DNA of 64,000 bases, from positions 769,741-833,740 of the forward strand of contig JXTB01000048.1 of the NCBI GenBank assembly GCA_002914805.1, given 5' to 3'. Position 1 is the stretch's first letter. Each line of letters opens with the position of its first letter. The translations under genes were made by a program, and so were the position numbers. Positions 1-11,200 of the stretch are shown piece after piece. Under the pieces are notes generated by a model, which saw only the letters and a list, made by a program, of their open reading frames with translations, was not told the DNA's origin and ran no database searches. Source of the DNA: Parasponia andersonii. Lineage: Eukaryota; Streptophyta; Magnoliopsida; Rosales; Cannabaceae.

Positions 1-1068
1 GTGGGATATGATCCTTGAATCAATCCCTACCATATCCGAATGCTGCCATGCAAAGACATCCAGATTAGCCCCCAGAAAAGCGATCAATGAAGCTCGCATA
101 GGTCCGCGGACTTCCATTCCAATCTTCAAAATCCTGGAAGTCAGATCGAATGATATTACCTCCAGGTCTTCCACGGGTCCAGTTCTGACTTCGTCGATTT
201 CTCGAGGATCGAAGTCTTCATTGGTCATTTCAACTGACGCTTCATCTTCGACCACGACTAACGCTTGATCCGGTGCTACGATTGACGCTTGGTTCGGTGC
301 TACGACTGACGCTTGATCTGCTACCACGACTGACGCTTGATCTACAGCCTCGATTGACGCTTGATCCGCTACTTCTGGCCGGTGAACCATCATTGTGCGG
401 GACGTCGCCTCTTTTGCTACGAGTTTCAGCGAGTTGTTGTAACAAATCCTCGTATCATACTGGTTTCCTCGCACCTCACCGACGCCATGTTGGGTCGGGA
501 ACTTCATGGTTAGATGATAGATCGAGGTGACAGCTCGAAGTTCCCTTAATGTAGGTCTTCCCAGGACAGCATTAAAGGCAGATGGGCAGTCTACGACTAA
601 AAACTGGGTCATTACTATTGAAACCCTTGGGAAGGTCCCAACGCTGACCATTAGTTCGATCATGCCCATAGGCATTAAGCTGTCTCCAGTAAAACCGTAG
701 AGCGGAGCGACGGCGGGCTTCAGGTCGCTCTCATTTAGTCCCATCTTCTTGAAGGCGTCGAAGTACAGGATGTCCACAGCACTTCCGTTGTCGACCAACA
801 CTCGCCACAACTGTGTGCTTCCACAGTTGATTTTTACGACCAGCGCGTCATTATGCGGATAATGGACCTCCTTTGCATCTTGTTCCGTGAAGGTAATATC
901 CATTTCCGGTACTCGCTGAAGTTTGCGCGGTCGCTGATCAAGGTGCATGACGTTGGTCAACGGCTGCTGTCGAGCTTCTCGTGCGTATCTATCCTGTGCT
1001 CGCTTGGAGTCTCCTCCAACATGCGGCCCTCCGAAAATAGTTCGCACCTCACGGTGGATTTCTGGAGG
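1..1068 (-). pseudogene. Retrotransposon protease and protease-RT linker (pol N-terminal part)
   Basis: The minus-strand frame is open from 1068 to the window edge. It carries the retropepsin-like active site VDNGSAVDIL near 770-800 (D-N-G in place of the usual D-T/S-G), followed by the LYGFTGD flap region and the ILGRPTLR-type segment typical of plant Ty3/gypsy proteases (here VLGRPTLRELRA). Further on it runs through an acidic linker with 8-residue repeats (237-380) and reaches the segment preceding reverse transcriptase at the left edge. It is in frame with the zinc-knuckle ORF but separated from it by a TGA at 1069-1071. Confidence 0.85.
237..380 (-). repeat. 24-bp coding minisatellite, six units
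   Basis: The core ACGCTT recurs on the plus strand at 237, 261, 285, 309, 333 and 357, an exact 24-bp period. On the minus strand the repeat encodes an 8-residue unit of the type DQASVVAP. The related element at 31.9 kb has only about two degenerate units at the matching place (around 31860-31905). Confidence 0.9.
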
Positions 1069-1341
1069 TCACTGTTGGTCTTCTTCTCGCCTTTCCTCAC
1101 TCTGTTTGGTATATTGCCGCAACCGTCCTTCTCTAATTAGCCTCTCGATTTCATCCTTCAGGGCGAAGCAATCATTAGTATCATGTCCAATATCATTATG
1201 ATACCGACAGAACTTGTTGGGGTCGCACTTTGCCCTGTCTCGCTTCATCGCCCCCGGCTGACGGTATCGCTCCTGTTGGTTTGTGACCGCATAGATATGA
1301 TCTATGGGATCATTTAACTCGGTATGGTTGGTGAACCTCAT
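1069..1341 (-). pseudogene. Gag C-terminal zinc-knuckle segment
   Basis: The 90-residue ORF starts MRFTNHTELNDPIDHIY and contains the pattern KFCRYHNDIGHDTNDC followed by LKDEIERLIREGRL, the degenerate CCHC-like knuckle found at the gag-protease boundary of many plant Ty3/gypsy elements. It ends at a TGA (1069-1071), beyond which the same frame continues directly into protease. The preceding gag ORF is in another frame, which indicates a small indel around 1341-1360. Confidence 0.8.
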
Positions 1342-2219
1342 GGGAGCCTTTGAAGTTTCCTGCTTTTTAGGCCTTGGCTGGCTCTCATTGGCCTGTTCAT
1401 TGTTCCTCTTGTTCTTCTTACTGCCGCTGTTGTCGGTGACGACCGCAACCTTTGCCGCATCTGTCTTTCCTCCTTTTGAAGGTTCTCACAGGAAGACTCT
1501 AACCTTAGATGTCGACCAACTCTTCGGTAGAAGTGTTCGAGAGTTCTACATTCTCTCTCAAGCAATTCCTCCCAGAGCTTTGTTTCTGGTCGCACCCCTG
1601 CCATCATAAGAGTAAGAACTCCTCCTTCAGGGGGGTTATTGACCTTTGCTAGCTCTGTGGTGAATCGGTTGAGATAAAGCCGTAGATTCTCCTCTGGACC
1701 TTGTCGGATTGCAGATAAACTAACGAGCGGAACAGTGAAGTTCTTTGCGGCCTGAAATTGCCTTAAGAACGCCGTCTGCAGTTGTTGCCAGGATGAAATC
1801 GAACCGGGTTTGAGTCCTCGAAACCACTTCTTTGCTGCTCCGGAGAGGGTTACAGCGAAACATCTGCAGCGAGCATGATCACTAACCCGATGAAGCTCCA
1901 TCAGGTCACTGAAGTGATCCATGTGATCCTGTGGATCAGTCTTTCCATCAAAAGTATTGATGGTGGGAAGTCTGAATCTGGTGGGAAGGGCTGCAGCTCG
2001 AACTTCCTCGCTAAATGGCGACTGGCGATACCCATCCGCGAGCTCGTCGTCCCAGCCAGCAAGTGCATCTAATGCGATCCGTAAATTGTGAACGTCGACG
2101 TTCAGAGGGAAAGCATCATTCCTTGCTGGTGGTATGAGCGACCTTTGTTCGTTATCTTGTTTCGCAGCGGGCTGGTCTGGTAAGGTCTCCTGCGTCCTAT
2201 GAGAGGAATCCAGTGGCAT
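1338..2219 (-). pseudogene. Gag capsid-like domain, duplicated copy A
   Basis: This 293-residue ORF covers the retrotransposon gag core: WDDELADGYRQSPFS, the TFDGKTDPQDHMDHF motif, and the KKWFRGLKPGSISSW / FLRQFQAAKNF block characteristic of the Retrotrans_gag family. It is a near-identical repeat of the gag core at 2464-3561 with roughly a dozen base differences. It starts inside gag because the repeat boundary cuts off the N-terminus. At its 3' end the frame shifts before the zinc knuckle. Confidence 0.88.
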
Positions 2220-3561
2220 AGTGCGACGAGACCGGCTGTGGTCGCTATGATGCGATATAGATCAATCATGGCCACGTCGTCGCTCCAAGTACTGCCTTAG
2301 GTCAGCAGGATCTTGTCTTGACTCCCTGCTGATTCTTTCGAAGACACTTCTCGATGATCATCCCTGTTCGCTGCTCAAGTGATCCTGGTTGTTGGATTTA
2401 CGAGAAGGTTGTGTACGACCACGGTTCGTACTCGAACTCTCCGTACGAGACTCTAGAGGCAANTTTTAGGCCTTGGCTGGCTCTCATTGGCCTGTTCATT
2501 GTTCCTCTTGTTCTTCTTACTGCCGCTGTTGTCGGTGACGACCGCAACCTTTGCCGCATCTGTCTTTCCTCCTTTTGAAGGTTCTCACGGGAAGACTCTA
2601 ACCTTAGATGTCGACCAACTCTTCGGTAGAAGTCTTCGAGAGTTCTACATTCTCTCTCAAGAAATTCCTCCCAGAGCTTTGTTTCTGGTCGCACCCCTGC
2701 CATCATAAGAGTAAGAACTCCTCCTTCAGGGGGGTTATTGACCTTTGCTAGCTCTGTGGTGAATCGGTTGAGATAAGACCGTAGAGTCTCCTCTGGACCT
2801 TGTCGGATTGCAGATAAACTAACGAGCGGAACAGTGAAGTTCTTTGCGGCCTGAAATTGCCTTAAGAACGCCGTCTGCAGTTGTTGCCAGGATGAAATCG
2901 AACCGGGTTTGAGTCCTCGAAACCACTTCTTTGCTGCTCCGGAGAGGGTTACAGCGAAACATCTGCAGCGAGCATGATCACTAACCCGATGAAGCTCCAT
3001 CAGGTCGCTGAAGTGATCCATGTGATCCTGTGGATCAGTCTTTCCATCAAAAGTATTGATGGTGGGAAGTCTGAATCCGGTGGGAAGGGCTGCAGCTCGA
3101 ACTTCCTCGCTAAATGGCGACTGGCGATACCCATCCACGAGCTCGTCGTCCCAGCCAGCAAGTGCATCTAATGCGATCCGTAAATTGTGAACGTCGACGT
3201 TCAGAGGGAAAGCATCATTCCTTGCTGGTGGTATGAGCGACCTTTGTTCGTTATCTTGTTTCGCAGCGGGCTGGTCTGGTAAGGTCTCCTGCGTCCTATG
3301 AGAGGAATCCAGTGGCATAGTGCGACGAGACTGGCTGTGGTCGCTATGATGCGATATAGATCGATCATGGCCACGTCGTCGCTCCAAGTACTGCCTTAGG
3401 TCAGCAGGATCTTGTCTTGACTCCCTGCTGATTCTTTCGAAGACACTTCTCGATGATCGTCCCTGTTCGCTGCTCAAGTGATCCTGGTTGTTGGATTTAC
3501 GAGAAGGTTGTGTACGACCACGGTTCGTACTCGAACTCTCCGTACGAGACTCTAGAGGCAA
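1365..3561. repeat. 1,098-bp direct tandem duplication joined by a single N
   Basis: Bases 1365-2462 and 2464-3561 align end to end without a gap (constant offset of 1,099) and differ at about 1 percent of sites. The N at 2463 sits exactly at the junction. See findings for interpretation as a probable contig-overlap artefact. Confidence 0.92.
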
Positions 3562-3939
3562 GTCTGCGACCTTGCCTTTCCCTTTAGAGGTGCGTTCCTC
3601 GTGGTGCTCCTGCTGAGTTCTTGGCTGGTCGCGTCTTCTCGTCTCGAGAATTTGTATTCCCTTCGCAGGTAATTGAGCAGGACATTCTTTGGGACGTTCG
3701 TGTTGTGGTAGAGTCACCATCTGCCCTTCAGCAAGTCGTCGCAGAGTGTCGTTGATCTGGTTACTGACTCTCTGAAGATTCACGAGCGTTTCCTCCATGC
3801 GATCCTGTCTTCGAGATAGGTCCTCTGTTGCCGTCATAGTAGGCTGTTCTGGAGCGGGGTCCGCCTGTGTAGCAGCAGTACTCTGAGGTTGATTTTGGCT
3901 AGTCCCGGCGGCTCTGGTAGTGTTTCTGGTATTTGCCAT
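2464..3939 (-). CDS. Gag polyprotein N-terminus and capsid-like core, copy B
   Basis: The frame opens with MANTRNTTRAAGTSQ at 3939, 57 bp inside the LTR, and runs through a Gln/Thr-rich leader, a helical segment (RRQDRMEETLVNLQRVSNQ), an Arg/Ser-rich stretch and then the Retrotrans_gag core. This start is the first ATG after the LTR and is matched by MVYTRNTETSQ in the related element at 34356. Continuation past the N at 2463 is artificial, because the sequence jumps back to the start of the duplicated block. Confidence 0.88.
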
Positions 3940-3995
3940 TAAAGGTGGAATTTGACAAATATTTCTGCCGGAATAGCCCTCCTTCTAGCGCCAAT

Positions 3996-4766
3996 TGTTG
4001 ATGGAGGTTTTATCAACAACAAATTTATGAAAAATCAAGAGATGTAGCTTGTGTGAATTGAAGTAGTAATCAAAACAAATAAGGAGAGAGGGATTTATAG
4101 TGGTTCAGCCCCGAAAAAGATAAGCCTACATCCACTGTTTTCTCACTATAATGATGAATACTCAAGGTTACAATCTTGTTTGGAAATCGGAAAGACTGAA
4201 AAGCTTTTGAAGAATGCTAAAGACTTAGACTACCCAAAGTTTGGAATACCCTAAGCGTGTATTTGCTCTGACTTCTATTCTCTGTGACTTTGTTTTTGCC
4301 CAGAACTGGTCATGATCTCTTCGAAACATAGAGCCCCCTATATATAGATTGTAGTGACCATATGTTCCTAGGTTCCTTATGTCTCTAGGATCCTAATTGT
4401 ATAAACGGGTAACTATACAATTGGATAACAATAAAATTAGATAACTATTCAAAAAGGATAACTAGTTAATCATAAATAGGAGTCTTCAGTTTCCCTTTCC
4501 TTGTAGGTTTCTTCCATAGCATTTACTTGTTTCCCTCTTCTTGCAGGTTTCTTTTATGGCAGTTACGTGTTTCCTTTTCTTCATAGGTTTCCTGTTTGTC
4601 AAGGCAAACTGCACGGAGAAGATCGCACAAAACCTGTGGAAGAGGTCGCATATAACCATCAAGAGCGAGGTCGCATATAACCATCACGAGCAATGTCGCA
4701 TATAACCATCACGGGAGAGGTCGCATATAATCCTTACGCGATTTTAGGATTTTAGACCACACAACA
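3996..4766 (-). repeat. Long terminal repeat (5' LTR), 771 bp
   Basis: The plus-strand copy begins TGTTGATGGAGG and ends CCACACAACA, giving TGTTG...CAACA inverted termini. Adjacent internal sequence on the minus strand reads ATTGGCGCTAGAAGGAGGG, a likely primer-binding site beginning with TGG two bases in; I did not assign the tRNA. A TATATATA box lies at 4339-4346 (minus reading). The outer part has 25-bp subrepeats. The boundaries were set by comparison with the two LTRs of the element at 24047-35086. Confidence 0.85.
4646..4745. repeat. 25-bp subrepeats in the LTR U3 region, four units
   Basis: TCGCATATAA recurs at 4646, 4671, 4696 and 4721. In element orientation this is upstream of the TATA box, so the copies lie in U3. 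The core on the minus strand is TTATATGCGA. Confidence 0.85.
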
Positions 4767-6347
4767 GTGTCTAAAGTGGGGTGTAATGACAATGAGAGGA
4801 AGAGGAAGATGTAGGTGGAGATAATAAGTCCTTTTGCGAGCCTTGGTTCTTGTTGATCTTATAGGCTTGAACGATGAGAAGACGATAACTATGAATTTAA
4901 AGAAAAAGCTTACGAGGTAGTTATTAAATTTTTATACTTTGATATGCCTCAAATCCAATGACTATTGATTGTGTATTTGGTTGCATTCGATGTGCTATAT
5001 ATTATGTTTATCAATTAAATGTTAGGATTGATTGTGTTCATCATATGCTTAATTAATACAACAAATGATATCATGAGCTTGGTTCATTTGATTTGAGGTT
5101 GTCAAATTTTAGCAATTTATTTTTGGATTTTTTGTCGTTTTTTGTGGCTTTTTATACCTATTTTCAAAAATCGGATTTTGGCTCAAATACGTGTTATACT
5201 GAGTTTGAAAATGTTGAATATGACTTTCTGGTATTGATTGAGTTGAGTTTTATAGATTTATTTGGCAATTTTCATGACTTTTTAAAGCTTAAAAATAGAT
5301 AAAAATGGGTTTCTTAAAGCTAAAAAATTAAGCTTTATTAGGCCAAATAAATGTCAAAAATCAAACGAAATGAAATTTGGAACAAAAAACCTTTGAAGAC
5401 ATAAAAAACAGAGCCCAAAAGCCAAGGTTTTAGCGGGTTAGGTCACGGAGGGTCCAAAACGGGTTAGACAGACCCAGTTAAAAGTGAGGGACAAAGTCGT
5501 ATGACATGTCACATGTCATTTACCTCTGTTATGCAAAAATGACATGTTGTTCAAGGTTATTAGCATTTTTTTTTTTTTTTGTAAAAACGACATGTAATTT
5601 GTAAACTATCAAGGCCAAAGCGACATATCATTTGTAGACCCAAATTTTTTTCCCAAATTTTAAAATTAAAACAAAATCTCACTTTTCAGGGTGCATGGGA
5701 GCACATACAAGGGTCTCTTTATGATGAACATATGCAAGTTGTTTATCAAATTTTGAAGTATTTAAAAGGAAGCATACTCAGAAAAAATATTATTCTTGGG
5801 TAAAAATTTTCTAGAAGTATCGAGACCAACTTAGACACCGATTGGGCAAGATTTGTCAATGGTGGATGTGGACAACGATAGATAAAGGTTTTTTCTTTTT
5901 AAGTATCTTCTAAAGTAGTTTTTTTTTTAATATATAAATATATTTTTGATAAACGAATATTTTTTAAAGTTGTTTTAGCTTAATTATTATTATTATCTAA
6001 ATTATTTCAAATTTTGAATTAATTATTATTTATATGATAATAACCAAAATACAGAGAGATATAGAACAAATAGTCAAAATAAATGTATAAAAATGTTATT
6101 ATTCCTTTATTTATTTATATGATTTTTTAAAATGATTTTAATCCTCTTTTTAAGTTGATGTCGTTTACTCATTTTTGTGTGGTCTTATTATTACTTATAG
6201 TCGTTTTTTCAATTTCGTATCGTTTTCTATGATCTCATGTTGTTTATTATATCTATCTTTTAAAATGTCTTTCATTTGTTACCGTTTTTTCGTGTAAATG
6301 ACATTTTACGAGGATTCAGTATGAGAATTCAGTTAAAAACAGAAAAA
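4767..6347. other. Intergenic spacer, AT-rich
   Basis: No convincing gene. One short ORF at 5093-5302 has AT-driven composition. The region around 5400-5700 repeats the phrase 'gacatgt' several times, without a recognisable element. Confidence 0.6.
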
Positions 6348-6432
6348 TGGGGTGAGAGAGGCTCGAACTCTCGACCTCAGGATAACTCAGAAGCTATGAG
6401 ACCTACGCGCTAGCCAACTGCGCCACCACCCC
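6348..6432 (-). tRNA. Elongator tRNA-Met (anticodon CAT) with intron
   Basis: On the minus strand the gene begins GGGGTGGTGGCGCAGTTGG and ends CTCTCTCACCCC plus discriminator A. The acceptor stem GGGGTGG pairs with the 3' strand (one G-T pair), the A box is TGGCGCAGTTGG, and the B box GAGTTCGAGCC is intact. The anticodon loop reads CTCATAG followed by a short intron of the type found in plant elongator tRNA-Met genes. A run of five T residues follows immediately (plus-strand AAAAA at 6343-6347), a normal RNA polymerase III terminator. Both internal promoter boxes are intact, so it looks functional. Confidence 0.95.
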
Positions 6433-7949
6433 GTGCCGAAAGTTTCGTTTATTTGTTTACTTATCTGCTTTATTCAAAAAATACGTTTAACCCACATATT
6501 TCATTTATATCAAATAAAACTTTTTCAATTTTTTTCTATTAAATGACACTGAATCCGAGTATACGGTCAGATTGAAATTTAAATTTGTATAAAAAGATAT
6601 TCTTACCCTTAAACACATAAAATATAAATAAATAGTAGATAATAAAGGGATAGTATGAATAAAAATCTGCCACTTAAAATGTTAAGCAAAAGAACCCACC
6701 TATTCTTCATTTATATCAAATTAAACATCCATTTTGTTTTATTCTATCAAATAGTATTAGGCCCACAAATATTGAAACTTGAGAATGTTGAAAATTATAT
6801 TTTCACTCTTTAAACTCATAAAATAAAAATATAAAAAATAATTAGTAAAATTAAAATGAGTATAATTTATCTAGAAAATAAAAAGAAAAAAGAAAAAAAG
6901 AGAATGACAAAGTGTTTTTTTTTTCTTCTAAATATCGTTTGGGATTGATTATAATTGTTGCTTTTAGATTTAAAAATGATTAGTAAAAAAATCAATACTG
7001 TGAGGTGTTTGGCAAATTCATACTTTTGGTCAACAAATTTTAAAAATTGTTGCATAATCACAGTTTAGATAGAATTTGAGAAATAATGTAAAGATTCCTT
7101 TTCAAAGCCGATTATATTTTCATAATACGAAATTGTTTAAAATATCACTTTACAATATACATAATATATATAGTTTATCAAACACCCAACATAGTAAATT
7201 TGTAGATTAAATTTACCAAAAGTTTATACATTTTTTCTTACAGCTATTTTTTGTTTAGAGCATAATTATAATTACAACAGAGATACAACACAATAATACT
7301 AAATTGGCCTAACAAGAGTTTAAATTATTTAAAATAAGAAAAAAGAAAAGAAAAGAATGACAAAAATGTTATAAAATATTATTTTCTCTCTATACTTATT
7401 TCAAACTCTTTTAATTAAATTATTTATTTTTTTTAATAATTCTTTCTTTTGTTTTTTGTTGCTTCTAAAACCCCCAAATGTGATACTCATGTAGATTATA
7501 ATTTAAGTTCGGTTTCCACGAAGAATAAATTAGTTAAAAAGAAAAAGTCAGAAATTTCGGTCCAAACTATATTCCATTTATTAATGAACATTGCCAAAAA
7601 TTGTGAACTAAAACGTAATTAGCTAATACTCTTTTTTTTTCCAAGGTCCCCACCTTGGTAAAAAAAAAAAAAAAAAAAAAAAAACAATAGATAAGGAGGT
7701 CTGGAGCGGTTCGGTTGGATTGTAATTTGGGTAAATCGCCGGAAAAGTTTAGCGGGGTTTCACAAGCAAACAAAAAGACCTTCAAAACGCCACCGTTGGG
7801 TTTCGTAATACTAAGCATTAGGCACCTTTAAGGAAAATCAGGTACGCACAATTCCAATCCTCATCGTCTTCCTCGTTCTCAACTCCCACACTTTTTCAGC
7901 TCATTCTCAACCCTACTTTTGCTCTCTCTCTCTATATCTATCTTCNGTG

Positions 7950-7980
<31 letters not shown>

Positions 7981-8273
7981 TTTCATATTACTGATAAAAT
8001 CGTATAAAGATTATAGTTGCGTTATAAATGTATATTGTATGTGCTTTGAGGCTTAACTAGTTAATGGAGTCCGGTTATGTATTATAGAGGTACATTGTAT
8101 CTGTTTATCACTTATAGAATAGTTACAGAGAATCTGGAGAAAAGGGAAAAGAGAGTAGTAGTTAAATTAGTTTTTCCTTAATGCTCATTGCCTGTGTTGA
8201 CTTACTGATCGTAGGTGGGGTGGCTTGTACTATTCTGTCATGGAGTATGCGTGCTGTTGATTGAGTTGTAATA
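6433..8273. other. Intergenic spacer and probable promoter/leader of the 8274 gene
   Basis: AT-rich to about 7500. A poly-A tract lies at 7662-7684, the base N is at 7946, and an (AT)n microsatellite covers about 7950-7980. Pyrimidine-rich sequence at 7860-7945 (many CTC and TTC) resembles a plant 5' leader for the downstream gene. No separate gene seen. Confidence 0.55.
7946..7946. other. Undetermined base N at a microsatellite edge
   Basis: A single N between a CT-rich leader and an (AT)n tract; probable assembly join or low-quality base. Confidence 0.9.
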
Positions 8274-11200
8274 ATGGCGGAATATGTGGCGTCGGCACCC
8301 TGTATTAAGCTGCATATGCAGATAAGTGGTGCCGTCAAACAGAAGGGATTCTTGCCCCGGAAATCAAATTTTGGAGTTGTACAAAGGTTTACTTGCTTTC
8401 TTATTTGTGTTCGACCTAGTAGAATGTTTTTCATCCGTATAGGGAATGCGTGGAAAGGGATTGGAGAGGGAAAGAAACAATGAGTTGGGAAGGTTTGGAT
8501 TCTCTTTCATGTGTAATTTATCGGTAAGTGAACACATGAAAGGGAAACCCTTTCCTTCTTTTTTCTTTTCTTTTTCTTTTTCCTTTTTTTTTTTTTTTTT
8601 TTCTACTGCATTATAGTAAACACGACCTAAATGGTCAACATCTTTGTGGGAATGTAAAAATGATATGACTTGGGTTTCCATTCTTTTAACACCCTTATAT
8701 AGCTGTATTTATGATTGCAGGAAGTTTTCGTATGGATGCTGGAACTCTATGTGGTCACTGGGGTGGAAAATGCATGAGCTTACTGTTCCTGGCAACTCAA
8801 AGTTGAGAGTAAGTTCTTGGTGCAGGATGTCAACACTGAAGTGTACTTGTTTAGGGTCGATGGTAAACTCCGAAGGTGCAACAGCTTCTACTTGGGTACC
8901 AGTTGTTGATCAAGTGCTTCTGATGGCAAGTATATATCTCACATACATGGCTGGTGTAATTCCTATTAAGCAGCCTTATAGAAAGGGTGGCTTCAGCGAG
9001 AACAAGATTACTGAAAGTTCAACCTCTTCTGGTAGGTAAGGGTATGCATCTCGAAAGTCAAGATTGATGTTCTGTTGTTCTGAATAAATGATAAGTTTCT
9101 TGGTTACTTAAAAGATGGTGCAATGCTTCTGATTTGCCTATTTATTATTTCTCTTGGTTAATACTTGAGGGGCCTTTGATTACTTGCAGTGCAACGACAA
9201 ATGAAGACCAAGCTAATCCAAAGTATGTTTTGGATGTAGTAAAACGAAAAATTTTGGATTCTTTAGATGCCTTTGAACGTGGACCTAATTTCAGAAATAG
9301 GATTCTTGGATACAATGAGCACCATCCAAAACGACCTTTAAATTTGAGTGCCCTTGCTGATGGTCCAAGATTAAGATTGCTTTGGGCTACTTTTCAGCAA
9401 ATAGAGGAAGAGGCAAGATCTGTCTTTCTTTTCTTGTTTAGTATTAGCTACTCTGTCTGGCTTTTTCTGTTTTTTCTTTTTTGCCTTCCTTAAAGAGTTT
9501 TTGAATTTTACATGGTCAAATGACAGAAGCATATTATTTCTAGACCTACCAGTCTGACTGTTATCATTTAAGTAATGGTCATGACATATAAAACTAGAAA
9601 TCTGGGCATGATTTGTCCTTATGATCGTTACATGTGATGATTCCAGAACTAGTTGATGACAGTTTGGCTGATTGATTTAATCTTTAAATAGAGGAGTTTT
9701 AGAAATAAATTCTGGTATTTGTTCTTCTCACGAGGGTGTAATATTTTAAAACCTGAATTAGATGGAACTTGATCATTAGATGGACTTGATGTCCCATAGT
9801 TTTGGAATCATTGACACAATCTAGTTGAATACCTTTTATCATTCATTTCTGTTTAAATCTGGCTATTTCCTATTTTCGGTCAAACTAATTTTTCTGCGTG
9901 TTTGATTTTTGAAATTTGTTTTGCAGGTGAATGATATCTCAAGCTCTGAATCCCTTGACATGTACAATAGGTTGGCTGTTTTTTCTGGAGTGATTGGAAA
10001 ATGCTGTCAACCTGTAAGCATGACTTGGCTGGAAAGAGAGCATTCCCTTGCAAACACCAATCTTGAAGTGGTAAGTTTGAAAATTAAATGTACCTGTAGT
10101 ATTTCTAACACTGTGTTCTGATGAAATCGCCACCATATCTCCCTTTTGTTAAGGCACTTGTTTCTTTGCTACGTGCGAAGTTAAATGGAGACAACACTGT
10201 TCTGCTTAACATTAAGAACTCAGGCAAGGAAGATCTTTATGCAGATTTATTGTGCTTTCTTTCTTTTGGTTCTGTCAGGTAAATTCATTCGTTAGAATCG
10301 TGTATTTCTTCTAAATTGAGAAAATAATATCATCACTGTTCTATTGTGTTTGTTAGTTTTATTGTGTTTCATTCTCATCTTTGCTTATTTATTTTTATCC
10401 GGGAGCTTTGTAAATTGTGAAATAAGCACTGATGATGAAATAGCATATGAGCACTTTTGGATCAACATACTGTACTTTTTGTAAATATAATTGGTACAGC
10501 ATTTTTATGTAAGTGTCATTGTATAATTTGTGAGAATTTACTCACAAGTCTGAATGAAATAAATGCCACATGCAGTTACTATAAATGTTGTCAGAAATAA
10601 TCTCATATAAAGTACCTAAGTTAACAGATGAGCACGAGTTTCTGTTTGAGTCTTTTACTGCTGCATATGCACTGCTACATATTAGGTTCCTTAAGGAGAA
10701 CTCATCCTTGTTAAGGTATTTTTTGCTTAGCTTTAGACTAATGCTTTACTCTTGTTTTACAGCACATTCTGAAGTTAACCTTTCTTTAATTTTTATTGGG
10801 TGCTTATCCTTCACACATGATTTATCAGGGAGGACTGCTGTTACGACAAGAGCTTGTTCTTTTCAAATGGAATTTCCATATTGGAAGATTTGTTGATAAA
10901 TATGGCTGATGGGATGGCAAGCATATATTTAGAGCTTATTTCTGTTGACAGTAATGTCTCAAATGAAATGAATAGCTTGTGCTTAGCATTGTGTACTTTG
11001 TCAACACGAGCTCTTCAAAGATTACGTAATGAGGTGAACCCTTCAGCTTAGTAGTCTTGTTTATTGCGTGATGTTGCTCTTGCATTTGAGGCGCTGTATT
11101 TCTTCGCTTCATATGCAAGAATTGGCTTGTTCATATCATCAAAACAATTTGGTTTCTCAGAGCTCCTGCTTATTTGTGATGCCATATGTCGTATGGTTGT

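Larger units (their letters stand above)
1..4766 (-). mobile_element. Ty3/gypsy LTR retrotransposon, right part (5' LTR, gag, protease), truncated by window edge
   Basis: Read on the minus strand the order is 5' LTR (4766-3996), leader, gag, zinc knuckle, aspartic protease and the start of the protease-RT linker. The remaining pol and the 3' LTR lie left of the window. Gag and protease are closely similar to those of the element at 24047-35086, so both belong to related Ty3/gypsy families. The copy carries a large internal duplication, a frameshift before the zinc knuckle and an in-frame TGA, so it is not autonomous as assembled. Without the other end no target-site duplication can be checked. 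Confidence 0.93.

Noticed and set aside
4767..8273. Organelle DNA insertion around the tRNA-Met gene
   Set aside because: The tRNA has a nuclear-type intron and Pol III terminator, and its flanks do not resemble plastid or mitochondrial genes.
8420..8620. Possible MITE in intron 1 of the 8274 gene
   Set aside because: Only an 11-bp inverted repeat is solid; no matching terminal repeats or target duplication were found at the outer ends.
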